DNA from: Palsa-948 sp964481195
GTDB taxonomy: Bacteria > Bacteroidota > Bacteroidia > Palsa-948
Direction of reading: 5' to 3'
NCBI GenBank assembly: GCA_964481195.1
Contig: CAYZTB010000001.1
Location: 81,472-145,471, forward strand
DNA length: 64,000 nucleotides
Shown here: positions 27,566 through 35,773 of the stretch, piece after piece
How positions within the stretch are numbered: position 1 is the first letter of the stretch
Layout of the letters: each line of letters starts with the position of its first letter
Notes under the pieces: generated by a model
The model's database searches: none
What the model saw: only the letters and a program-made list of their open reading frames with translations
What the model was told of the DNA's origin: nothing
Position numbers and translations under genes: made by a program

Positions 27566-29259
27566 AGCAAGTCGACTGGATTGTTCTGATAGTCACCTTA
27601 ACAAGCATTGTCAGCTATGGTATTTGGAAGAGCCGCAAGACAAAAAATTTAGACGACTACTTACTAGCAAGCAGGCAACTCCCTTGGTATCATATTATGC
27701 TATCGGTCATGGCTACACAAGCTAGCGCCATTACATTTCTTTCTGCTCCCGGCTTAGGCTATACCGATGGACTACGATTTGTACAATTTTATTTTGGCCT
27801 TCCATTAGCAATGATTGTGCTCTGCATCACGTTTGTTCCCATGTTTCATAAACTAAACGTGTATACTGCTTATGAATTTCTAGAAAAACGTTTCGACTTA
27901 AAAACGCGCTCTCTTACAGCTTTTCTATTTCTGCTTCAACGTGGTGTATCAAACGGCATCAGCATTTACGCGCCTTCTTTAGTTCTTACAGCAATCCTTG
28001 GCATTGATATTACCTATACCACCATTTTTATTGGCTGCGCAGTAATGCTTTATACTGTCTACGGAGGAACCAAAGCAGTATCGCATACGCAGCTGCTACA
28101 AATGATAATTATTTTTTCTGGGTTAATTGTTTCTGCATTTATGATAATACATCTGCTTCCTCAAAATATAGGGTTTGCCGATGCCATTAGTTTAGCAGGA
28201 ACCATGGGAAAATTAAATGCTATTGATACTACGTTTGATCTCAGCAACAAATACAATATTTGGTCTGGAATTATTGGAGGTTTTTTTCTGCAACTTTCCT
28301 ATTTCGGAACCGATCAATCACAAGTAGGTCGTTACTTAACCGGAAGTTCTGTTGATCAAAGCAGACTAGGACTTATCATGAATGGCTTAGTGAAAATTCC
28401 CATGCAGTTTTTTATTTTACTTATTGGCACGCTGGTATTTGTGTTTTATCTTTTTTTTCAGTCGCCCGTGTTTTTTAACCCTGTAGAAATTATCAAATTA
28501 GAAAATAGCCAGTACAAAGAAGAAATAAAAATACTTCAGTCCGACTACCATTTTATAAATGAAGAAAAAAAGATTCAAGCAGAAAAATTTATTGATGCCA
28601 GAAAAAATAACGATGAGCTAGCGCTTACAGTAGCAATTGCAGGACTAAAAGAAACAGAACATAAAGCATCAGAAAAAAGAATTGCCGTCACCAATCTCAT
28701 TAAACTCAACGACCCCGGTGCAGACATCAACGACAACAATTACATATTCCTGAATTTCGTCACACACCATTTGCCGGTTGGATTAGCAGGATTGCTCATT
28801 GCAATTATTTTTCTTGCCTCCATGGGCTCAATGGCAAGTGGATTAAATTCACTAGCCTCCACAACGGTGATTGATTTATACAAAAGATTAATCTACAAAG
28901 ACACAGAAAGGGGCGAATACTTAAAAGTATCTCGTTGGTCAACATTTGGCTGGGGAATATTCTGTATGGTTGCTGCCTTATATGCCGGCAGGTTAGGTAA
29001 CTTAATTGAAGCAGTAAATATATTAGGCTCTCTTTTTTATGGAACAATACTTGGAATTTTTGTCACAGCATTTTACTTAAAAAATGTTAAAGGCAACGCT
29101 GTATTCTATGCAGCGCTAGTTGCAGAATGTTTTGTAGTGGTTGCTTGGCAATATGATTTAACAGCTTTTCTATGGTTAAATGTAATTGGGTGTTTACTGG
29201 TAATGTTGTTTTCATTAATCTTCCAGCAATTTTCTAGCAGCCTAAATCAATCCAAATAA
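27562..29259 (+). CDS. Sodium:solute symporter (SSS family)
   Basis: A 565-residue membrane transporter with roughly 13 hydrophobic segments. SSS features: N-terminal KTKNLDDYLLASRQLPWYHIMLSVMATQASAITFLSAPG-type region, YTVYGGTKAVSHTQ, and FGTDQSQVGRYLTG (family signature). A hydrophilic helical insertion of about 90 residues (roughly 310-400, EEIKILQSDYHFINEEKKIQ) interrupts the membrane part, as in relatives I know from this phylum. Na+-driven uptake; the substrate may be a sugar given the deacetylase neighbour, but this is not shown. Confidence 0.92.
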   Translation: MKQVDWIVLIVTLTSIVSYGIWKSRKTKNLDDYLLASRQLPWYHIMLSVMATQASAITFLSAPGLGYTDGLRFVQFYFGLPLAMIVLCITFVPMFHKLNVYTAYEFLEKRFDLKTRSLTAFLFLLQRGVSNGISIYAPSLVLTAILGIDITYTTIFIGCAVMLYTVYGGTKAVSHTQLLQMIIIFSGLIVSAFMIIHLLPQNIGFADAISLAGTMGKLNAIDTTFDLSNKYNIWSGIIGGFFLQLSYFGTDQSQVGRYLTGSSVDQSRLGLIMNGLVKIPMQFFILLIGTLVFVFYLFFQSPVFFNPVEIIKLENSQYKEEIKILQSDYHFINEEKKIQAEKFIDARKNNDELALTVAIAGLKETEHKASEKRIAVTNLIKLNDPGADINDNNYIFLNFVTHHLPVGLAGLLIAIIFLASMGSMASGLNSLASTTVIDLYKRLIYKDTERGEYLKVSRWSTFGWGIFCMVAALYAGRLGNLIEAVNILGSLFYGTILGIFVTAFYLKNVKGNAVFYAALVAECFVVVAWQYDLTAFLWLNVIGCLLVMLFSLIFQQFSSSLNQSK

Positions 29260-29263
29260 AAAA

Positions 29264-29297
29264 GACCCTCTCCCGAAATTCGGGCGGAGAGCCTTTT
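29264..29297. terminator. Bidirectional intrinsic terminator
   Basis: A GC-rich inverted repeat (CTCTCCCGAA ... TTCGGGCGGAGAG) bordered by A-run on the left and T-run on the right, lying between the convergent symporter and DUF2911 genes. It can serve both. Confidence 0.85.
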
Positions 29298-29316
29298 TTA
29301 GTAATCATTAAAAATA

Positions 29317-30174
29317 TTATTTCCCTTTCTTTGCTTCCGCAATTAGCTCATCATTCATTTTAACATACTCATCTGCTTGATCAGCTTGCGCCAATGCTTT
29401 TGATTGCTCTGCAGTTGCAACAGCACCTTTGTAATCTTTAAGCTTCAACTGAATTTTTGCTTTTTGGTGAGCTATCCAATATGCTTTAGGACTAGCTTCC
29501 AATGCTTTAGTCACCCACTCCAATGCTAAGTTTTGGTCTTTGTCATTTTCATAATAATAACGTGCAGCTGCAAAGTATGGACGATTATCTTTTAATACTG
29601 ATGACTCGATATTTTTCATAATAGTAGCATCAACATCGGTAGTAACTTTTAACACTACACGAGTTTGCTCCCAAACAATAATAAAGTTTGCAGATGTATT
29701 TGTAATATCAACCATGTTAATAGTAAATGTCTCCACCTTATTGCAAATTGCAGTAGGCTTTACAGTAACTTTTAGCACTTCTTTTTCAGCTTTATAATCC
29801 GAAACGTTTCCACCTAAGGTAAGATCGCTGTAAAACATCACATCCCAACTTTCTTTGTTTGGAATGGTATATAATGCATAAGTACCAGCTTTCAAATCCT
29901 TTTCTTCAATTTTTACATCATCTCCAAAAGTTACTTTTGTTGAAGAATTAGCACCAGTGCGCCAAACTTTTCCAAATGGAACCAAATTTCCATAAACAAC
30001 ACGTCCCTTTGCACCCGGACGAGAATAATTTACTTTAACTGTTGAAAGACCAAAATCCTGCTCCAATGTTTGAGTAGGGCTTGGTGCTGGAGTTTTAAGT
30101 TGAGCATTTACGGTTGAGGTAGTAATGCCTATTACAATAGCTGTAAATAGCACAATTTGTTTTAATTTAATCAT
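29317..30174 (-). CDS. DUF2911 domain protein with TPR-like C-terminus
   Basis: A 285-residue exported protein: signal peptide about 1-24 (ending TVNAQ), then DUF2911 (about 35-190; VNYSRPGAKGRVVYGNLVPFGKVWRTGANSSTKVTF, GTYALYTIPNKESWDVMFY). The last ~90 residues are helical with TPR spacing (AARYYYENDKDQNLALEWVTKALEASPKAYW). The family is common in Bacteroidota and of unknown function; periplasmic location is expected. Confidence 0.9.
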   Translation of the reverse strand: MIKLKQIVLFTAIVIGITTSTVNAQLKTPAPSPTQTLEQDFGLSTVKVNYSRPGAKGRVVYGNLVPFGKVWRTGANSSTKVTFGDDVKIEEKDLKAGTYALYTIPNKESWDVMFYSDLTLGGNVSDYKAEKEVLKVTVKPTAICNKVETFTINMVDITNTSANFIIVWEQTRVVLKVTTDVDATIMKNIESSVLKDNRPYFAAARYYYENDKDQNLALEWVTKALEASPKAYWIAHQKAKIQLKLKDYKGAVATAEQSKALAQADQADEYVKMNDELIAEAKKGK

Positions 30175-30340
30175 TTCTGAGATGTTTTAAGTAAATATTT
30201 CGGTTTTGATACAAGCAAAAATAACAATTTCAAAATAATAGAATTTTATTGAAAATATGACCTTCCGAAATTGTCAACAAAATGTGAAAATGTTTTAGTC
30301 ATTTCAGTCTCATATAGGGTATTTCAGAGACGTATTTAGA

Positions 30341-30348
30341 TAAATTTG
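30341..30348 (+). promoter_or_regulatory. Candidate -7 promoter box TAAATTTG for carB
   Basis: A TAnnTTTG match 45 bp before the carB ATG, in the divergent gap with the DUF2911 gene. Position supports it; the -33 element is weak. Confidence 0.45.
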
Positions 30349-30393
30349 CAACCGATAAAATTTATTGTTCTAACCTTTAATTTGTAATCAAAA

Positions 30394-33210
30394 ATGCCAA
30401 AAGACAAATCCATTAAATCCGTACTCATCATTGGCTCTGGACCTATCATTATCGGACAAGCCTGCGAATTTGATTACGCAGGTTCACAAGCATCCCGTTC
30501 ATTAAAAGAAGAAGGAATTGAAGTAACACTTATCAATTCTAATCCGGCTACCATCATGACCGACAAGGTTATTGCCGATAATATTTATTTGAAGCCGCTT
30601 ACTAAAAAATCGATTGAAGAAATTCTTAAGAAACATAAAATTGATGCAGTGCTGCCAACTATGGGCGGGCAAACTGCTCTTAACCTTGCTTTGGAATGTG
30701 AAAAAGCAGGAATCTGGAAAAAGAATAAAGTAAAAATGATTGGCGTAAACGTAGATGCCATTAATACTACCGAAGACCGTGAAAAATTCAGATTGCGCAT
30801 GCTTCAATTGGGCATGGGGGTTTGCAAAGGAAAAACTGCAACATCATTTTTGGAAGGAAAAGAAATAGCGCAAGAAATTGGATTTCCATTGGTCATTCGT
30901 CCTTCCTTTACACTGGGTGGAACAGGTGGTGGCTTTGTAAATACTAAAGAGGAGTTTGATGCAGCATTAAATAGAGGCTTACACGCTTCTCCAACACATG
31001 AAGTGTTAATCGAGAAAAGCATCATGGGCTGGAAAGAGTATGAGTTAGAGATTTTACGCGATGCTAACGATAACGTTGTAATTATTTGCTCCATTGAAAA
31101 TTTTGATCCCATGGGAGTTCATACTGGTGATTCGGTTACTGTTGCTCCAGCTATGACGCTTTCTGATACTGTATATCAACGTATGCGCAATGCAGCCATT
31201 AAATGTATGAATGGCATTGGGCACTTTGCTGGGGGGTGTAACATTCAGTTTTCTGTAAATCCCAACAACGAAGAAGAGCTAATTGTAATTGAGATAAACC
31301 CTCGCATGTCGCGCTCATCAGCACTTGCATCCAAAGCAACAGGATATCCTATTGCAAAAATTGCTGCTAAGCTTGCGCTAGGCTATCACTTAGATGAATT
31401 AAAAAATCAAATTACTAAATCTACTTCTGCATTTTTTGAACCTACCATTGATTATGTAATAGTAAAAGTACCACGCTGGAACTTTGATAAATTCCAAGGA
31501 ACAGATAGGCACTTGGGATTGCAGATGAAATCTGTAGGCGAATCCATGGGTATTGGAAGAAATTTTCAGGAGGCTTTACAAAAAGCTTGTCAGAGCTTGG
31601 AAATAAAGCGAAACGGACTAGGTGCTGATGGAAGAGAAACTTCCGATCAAAAAACTTTGCTTGCTAATCTTGAGAAGCCATTGTGGAACAGACTTTTCCA
31701 TATCTACGATGCGTTTAAGATGGGCATTCCTTTCAAAACAATTCATAACCTTACTAAAGTAGATCCTTGGTTCTTAAATCAAATCGAAGAACTTATTGCC
31801 ATTGAACGTGAAATAGAAAAATATACATTGGCAAAAATTCCTAGAGAGTTAATGCTTGATGCGAAACAAAAAGGATATGCCGATAGACAAATTGCACACT
31901 TATTAAATTGTTTAGAGAGTGAAGTTTACAAGAAAAGAAAAGAGATGAATATTAACAGGGTATACAAAATGGTGGATACCTGTGCCGCAGAGTTTGAAGC
32001 AAAAACTCCCTACTACTACTCTACCTTTGAAGAAGAAAACGAGTCCATCGTTTCAAATAAAAAGAAAGTTGTTATACTTGGCTCGGGTCCAAACCGTATC
32101 GGACAAGGAATTGAGTTTGATTACTCCTGCGTTCATGGAGTGTTAGCAGCAAAAGAATGTGGTTACGAAACCATTATGATTAACTGCAATCCTGAAACTG
32201 TTTCTACCGATTTTGACATTGCCGATAAATTATATTTTGAACCTGTATTCTGGGAACACGTGTATGAAATCATTCAACACGAAAAACCCGAAGGTGTTAT
32301 TGTTCAGCTTGGCGGACAAACTGCGCTGAAGCTAGCAGAGAAAATGGTCAAATACGGAATAAAAATTATTGGTACCGATTTCAAGAGCATCGACCTTGCA
32401 GAAGATCGAGGAAGCTTTTCAAAATTGTTGAGCGAATTAAAAATTCCTTACCCAAAATTTGGTGTTGCCGAAGATGCAGAACAGGCCGTACAAATTTCTC
32501 GCGAACTAGGCTTCCCGCTTTTAGTGCGCCCTTCTTATGTGCTTGGCGGACAAAGCATGAAGATTGTAATTAACGAACAGGAGCTGGAGCAGCACATCGT
32601 AAAAATATTAAACGATATTCCCGGAAACAAAATTCTGCTCGATCATTTCTTAGAACGTGCCATTGAAGCAGAGACCGATTCAATTTGTGATGGAAAAGAG
32701 AACTACATCATGGGCATCATGGAGCATATCGAACCTGCGGGCATTCACTCAGGCGATTCAAATGCAGTTTTACCTCCATTTGATTTAAGCGATAAAGTGA
32801 TTAAAAAGCTTGAGGACTACACCAAAAAGATAGCAATCGCATTAAAGACAAAAGGCTTATTGAATATTCAGTTTGCTATTAAAGATGAAGAAGTTTACGT
32901 CATCGAAGCAAACCCACGCGCTTCTCGCTCCATGCCTTTTATAGCTAAAGCCTACGATGAGCCATACATTAACTACGCAACAAAAGTTATGCTGGGAGTT
33001 AAAAAAGTTAAAGACTTTAAATTCCACCCTAAAAAACATGGTTACGCTATTAAAGTGCCCGTGTTCTCTTTCAATAAATTCCTGGATGTAAATAAAGAGC
33101 TGGGCCCCGAAATGAAATCTACAGGCGAAGCTATTTATTTCATTGACGACTTAGAAGATGAATTTTTCCAGAAGGTATATAGTGAAAGGAATCTGTATTT
33201 GAGTAGATAA
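30394..33210 (+). CDS. carB: Carbamoyl-phosphate synthase large subunit, no allosteric domain
   Basis: Two ATP-grasp synthetase halves are visible: the first opens SGPIIIGQACEFDYAGSQA near residue 13 and carries RPSFTLGGTGGGF; the second opens GSGPNRIGQGIEFDYS near 565 and carries RPSYVLGGQSMKIV. Both have metal/ATP residues (IEINPRMSRSSAL, VIEANPRASRSMP). It makes carbamoyl phosphate for pyrimidines and arginine with CarA, not in the window. Length is 938 against ~1,070: the C-terminal MGS-like domain that binds UMP/IMP/ornithine is missing, and the end (ERNLYLSR) looks natural. I believe short CarB is usual in part of this phylum. Confidence 0.95.
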   Translation: MPKDKSIKSVLIIGSGPIIIGQACEFDYAGSQASRSLKEEGIEVTLINSNPATIMTDKVIADNIYLKPLTKKSIEEILKKHKIDAVLPTMGGQTALNLALECEKAGIWKKNKVKMIGVNVDAINTTEDREKFRLRMLQLGMGVCKGKTATSFLEGKEIAQEIGFPLVIRPSFTLGGTGGGFVNTKEEFDAALNRGLHASPTHEVLIEKSIMGWKEYELEILRDANDNVVIICSIENFDPMGVHTGDSVTVAPAMTLSDTVYQRMRNAAIKCMNGIGHFAGGCNIQFSVNPNNEEELIVIEINPRMSRSSALASKATGYPIAKIAAKLALGYHLDELKNQITKSTSAFFEPTIDYVIVKVPRWNFDKFQGTDRHLGLQMKSVGESMGIGRNFQEALQKACQSLEIKRNGLGADGRETSDQKTLLANLEKPLWNRLFHIYDAFKMGIPFKTIHNLTKVDPWFLNQIEELIAIEREIEKYTLAKIPRELMLDAKQKGYADRQIAHLLNCLESEVYKKRKEMNINRVYKMVDTCAAEFEAKTPYYYSTFEEENESIVSNKKKVVILGSGPNRIGQGIEFDYSCVHGVLAAKECGYETIMINCNPETVSTDFDIADKLYFEPVFWEHVYEIIQHEKPEGVIVQLGGQTALKLAEKMVKYGIKIIGTDFKSIDLAEDRGSFSKLLSELKIPYPKFGVAEDAEQAVQISRELGFPLLVRPSYVLGGQSMKIVINEQELEQHIVKILNDIPGNKILLDHFLERAIEAETDSICDGKENYIMGIMEHIEPAGIHSGDSNAVLPPFDLSDKVIKKLEDYTKKIAIALKTKGLLNIQFAIKDEEVYVIEANPRASRSMPFIAKAYDEPYINYATKVMLGVKKVKDFKFHPKKHGYAIKVPVFSFNKFLDVNKELGPEMKSTGEAIYFIDDLEDEFFQKVYSERNLYLSR

Positions 33211-33292
33211 GTTGCTTTTTAATTTAAGAAAATCTGTCCTAGTCTGGAGGGCTTTTTTTTATTTATGTAATCGGAAGATTTGCAAATTACCT

Positions 33293-33327
33293 ACTAACTC
33301 TTCTTCACCTCTTCAAATTCAAAAGAT
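33293..33327 (-). pseudogene. Relic copy of the 3' end of the neighbouring binding-protein gene
   Basis: This 35-bp stretch matches 33976-34011, the last codons and stop of the oligopeptide-binding lipoprotein gene, at about 31 of 36 aligned positions with a 1-base gap. It has no ORF of its own. The two copies bracket the toxin-antitoxin pair as an imperfect direct repeat. Confidence 0.6.
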
Positions 33328-33377
33328 GTACAGGCAGGTCGGACTGAACGAGAGTCTTTAAATACTGAAATTCTTTT

Positions 33378-33385
33378 TATATTTG
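33378..33385 (+). promoter_or_regulatory. Candidate -7 promoter box TATATTTG for the toxin-antitoxin pair
   Basis: A TAnnTTTG match 28 bp before the antitoxin ATG. The TA module therefore seems to carry its own promoter; the -33 element is weak. Confidence 0.45.
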
Positions 33386-33413
33386 TTAGGAAAGTAAACC
33401 AAACCGCGATACA

Positions 33414-33647
33414 ATGAATATTCAAGCAGAAAAAATAGCAATTGCCAAGGCACTTTTAAATGTAAAGAGCGAATCTATCCTCAAACAGGTAAAGGCTATT
33501 TTAACAGGCTATAAAACTGATTTGTGGGATGAGCTTAGCAAAGAACAAAAGGATTCTATAAAACGCGCTAGGCATCAGTTGGCTCAGGGCGAAGGAAAAA
33601 CGCATAAAGAAGTAATGAAAAAATATGCGAAATGGCTTACAAAGTAA
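33414..33647 (+). CDS. Antitoxin of a RelE/ParE-type module
   Basis: A 77-residue helical, charged protein that precedes and overlaps the toxin gene by 16 bp, the usual order for RelBE/ParDE-type pairs. The C-terminal part (DLWDELSKEQKDSIKRARHQLAQGEGKTHKEVMKKYAKWL) matches the style of short addiction-module antitoxins with a toxin-wrapping helix. By family rule it would neutralise the toxin and repress the operon. Confidence 0.78.
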   Translation: MNIQAEKIAIAKALLNVKSESILKQVKAILTGYKTDLWDELSKEQKDSIKRARHQLAQGEGKTHKEVMKKYAKWLTK

Positions 33648-33967
33648 TCTGGTCTCTGGAAGCAGAAACTACCTTTGACAAGATTATTGAATACCTCCAG
33701 GAGCACTGGACTTCCAAAGAAATAATCCGACTTATTAGCCGTACCGAAGATGTTGTTTTCCTGCTGACACAAAACCCATATTTATTTAGGGGCTCAGATA
33801 AAGAAAATATTTATGAGGTATTGGTAACGAAACAAAATCTAATGCTTTATCAAGTTATAGAATCTGCTAAACGAGTTGAATTAATTAGTTTCTGGGACAC
33901 GCGTCAAAACCCAAAATCAAAACTATCGATTGTATCGGAGCCTAAAGCAAAGTACAGAAAGAAATAA
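33632..33967 (+). CDS. RelE/ParE-family toxin
   Basis: A 111-residue protein with the RelE/ParE fold pattern: MAYKVIWSLEAETTFDKIIEYLQEHW at the N-terminus, LTQNPYLFRGSDKENIYEVLVTKQNLMLYQVIESAKRVELISFWDTRQNP at the C-terminus. The last strand with FWDTRQNP is a ParE-like ending. Target (ribosome-bound mRNA or gyrase) cannot be decided. An additional lysine-rich tail (EPKAKYRKK) is present. Confidence 0.82.
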   Translation: MAYKVIWSLEAETTFDKIIEYLQEHWTSKEIIRLISRTEDVVFLLTQNPYLFRGSDKENIYEVLVTKQNLMLYQVIESAKRVELISFWDTRQNPKSKLSIVSEPKAKYRKK

Positions 33968-33976
33968 AATTTAGGA

Positions 33977-35674
33977 CTACCTTTTCTTCACCCGCTTCAA
34001 GTTCAAAAGATTCATCGAGTTTAAAGAAAAATCTGAGATGTTTTTGTGTACTAATCTAAACACCTGGTCGTAAAACAACGGAACCATGGGAGCTTCGACA
34101 ATTAATATTTTATCCATAGATTGATAGATGGCCTTGCGCTCTGCATTGTCAGATGTTTTTAAAGATTTTTCAAACAGCGCATCAAACTCCTTATTTTTAA
34201 AGTGTGTGTAGTTAGGTCCTTTGGGTGAAAAGTTTTTGCTGTAAAAGCAAGAAAAGAAATTCTCCGCATCGGCATAATCTGCTACCCATGATTTTCTGAA
34301 AAAGTTTATCTGCGCGTTGGCAATTATTTCTATTTGTACAATAGGGCGGTTCAAATAAATTTTTACTGGTATTCCAACTTCTTCCAGCTGGTGTTCAATA
34401 AACTGACTTAAATCCAAATATTGCTCCGTGATGTGAAGCGTTATCTCTTCAATGCCTTTTCCTCCAGGATATCCGGCTTTAATTAACAGTGCTCTGGATT
34501 TTTCAGGATCATATGAAAAGCCTTCCATTGCTGGATTAAATGAAGGCATTCCCTTTGGAACAAATCCTTGCGTTGCAGGAGAGCCAATGCTGTTACGCAA
34601 GTGCTGTATAATTTTCTCTCTATCAATAGCGTATCCTATAGCTTCACGCACTTCTTTTTTACGCAGTGGGCTCTTTTTAACTATTGCCGAATCGGCATCT
34701 ACTAAAAATCCTAAGTAATCTGTTTTCAGGTAAGGGCCTGTTTGCATGTTAAACTTTCCTTCATATTCTACTTTCAGCTTTCCATTTTTTTCGGTAATCA
34801 AATCAATGTTTACCATGTCGGCTCCAGAGAGCATATCGGCATCGCCTTTTTCAAAATCAATAAATGCATTTTGTTTGTCTTTGATAAAATTTACTGTGAT
34901 GCCATCTAAATAAGGCAAGCGGTTGTCTCCATCTTTCTCAAAATAGTTTTCATTTTTAACAAGCACCAATCGCACGCCCTCTTCCCATGCTTTATAGACA
35001 AAGGGACCCGTTCCAACAGGGTTTGTTCTGAAGTCGGGACCAAAATGTTCTGCAATTTCGTTCGGAATAACAGAACAATATTGCATGGTAAGAATATTCA
35101 TAAAAGGAGGAAATGGCTCAGCAAGATAAATAATAAAAGTGGTGTCGTCAGGAGCTATAAAACCCAAGTTAAAACTACGGTCGTCACGTGCCACGTTCGA
35201 GAAAAGATATTTGGCACTTTGCTCCTCATCCATGTCCATTAGACGGAAAAGCGAAAGCACAAAATCCTGTGCCACTACCCTTCTGCCCTTTCCGTTTGGA
35301 AATAATGGATGGTTATGAAAATACACATCGTTGCGCAGGTGAAATGTATAGGTTCTGCCACTATCTAGAATTTCCCAGCTTTTAGCGATGCAAGGGATAA
35401 CTTCTAAATTATCGTCCAATTGCACCAAGCCATTAAACATTTGGTTAACTGCCCAAATATTTTCGGTACGCTTTGCCGAAGCAGGGTCCAGCGAGGTGAT
35501 TTCGCCAGATTCGTTATAGCGAAAGAATTTTTTGTCTGAGTTTTCTTCGGAAGAACCGCAAGAAATAACCAATAGACAAATGGCAATAGGCAACCCGCCT
35601 ACCAACAATAGTTTTAACGTATGGCGGGCAGGAAGGCAATATAAAGCCAGCTTAAATAAGAATTGTTTTTTCAT
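33977..35674 (-). CDS. Oligopeptide-binding lipoprotein (SBP_bac_5 / OppA-like)
   Basis: A 565-residue periplasmic binding lipoprotein. ATG 35674 is chosen over 35686, since MKKQFLF gives a normal signal start. Lipobox VISC places the lipid on C39. Family hallmarks: SLDPASAKRTENIWAVNQMFNGLV, YTFHLRNDVYFHNHPLF, VGTGPFVYKAW, EAIGYAIDREKI and SWVADYADAENFFS. It would capture peptides for an ABC importer; no permease genes are adjacent. The signal region is unusually long because of the segment at residues 14-29 listed separately. Confidence 0.92.
   Translation of the reverse strand: MKKQFLFKLALYCLPARHTLKLLLVGGLPIAICLLVISCGSSEENSDKKFFRYNESGEITSLDPASAKRTENIWAVNQMFNGLVQLDDNLEVIPCIAKSWEILDSGRTYTFHLRNDVYFHNHPLFPNGKGRRVVAQDFVLSLFRLMDMDEEQSAKYLFSNVARDDRSFNLGFIAPDDTTFIIYLAEPFPPFMNILTMQYCSVIPNEIAEHFGPDFRTNPVGTGPFVYKAWEEGVRLVLVKNENYFEKDGDNRLPYLDGITVNFIKDKQNAFIDFEKGDADMLSGADMVNIDLITEKNGKLKVEYEGKFNMQTGPYLKTDYLGFLVDADSAIVKKSPLRKKEVREAIGYAIDREKIIQHLRNSIGSPATQGFVPKGMPSFNPAMEGFSYDPEKSRALLIKAGYPGGKGIEEITLHITEQYLDLSQFIEHQLEEVGIPVKIYLNRPIVQIEIIANAQINFFRKSWVADYADAENFFSCFYSKNFSPKGPNYTHFKNKEFDALFEKSLKTSDNAERKAIYQSMDKILIVEAPMVPLFYDQVFRLVHKNISDFSLNSMNLLNLKRVKKR
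35588..35635 (-). repeat. Putative inserted palindromic segment in a lipoprotein signal peptide
   Basis: These 48 bp encode residues 14-29 (LPARHTLKLLLVGGLP) between an otherwise complete signal start (MKKQFLFKLALYC) and IAICLLVISC. The ends carry CCCGCC/GGCGGG as an inverted repeat with a 23-bp spacer, and the segment is richer in GC than its neighbourhood. Removing it leaves an ordinary-length lipoprotein signal. The repeat status is inferred; no second copy was found in the window. Confidence 0.4.
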
Positions 35675-35756
35675 CTGTAAAAGCAATGTTAGGAAAACAA
35701 TTCTCTACAAACACCCTATTAGAAAAGGAATGATAAACAAGTTTATTAACATATGT

Positions 35757-35764
35757 TATCTTTG
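35757..35764 (+). promoter_or_regulatory. Candidate -7 promoter box TATCTTTG for mtaB
   Basis: A TAnnTTTG match ending 9 bp before ATG 35774. It overlaps the alternative upstream ATG (35753), which supports 35774 as the real start and a very short leader. Confidence 0.5.
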
Positions 35765-35773
35765 CGGTTCATC

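Noticed and set aside
33211..33292. Possible terminator after carB (GTCC...GGAGGGC then T-run)
   Set aside because: Only about three base pairs can be formed before the T-run; too weak to call.
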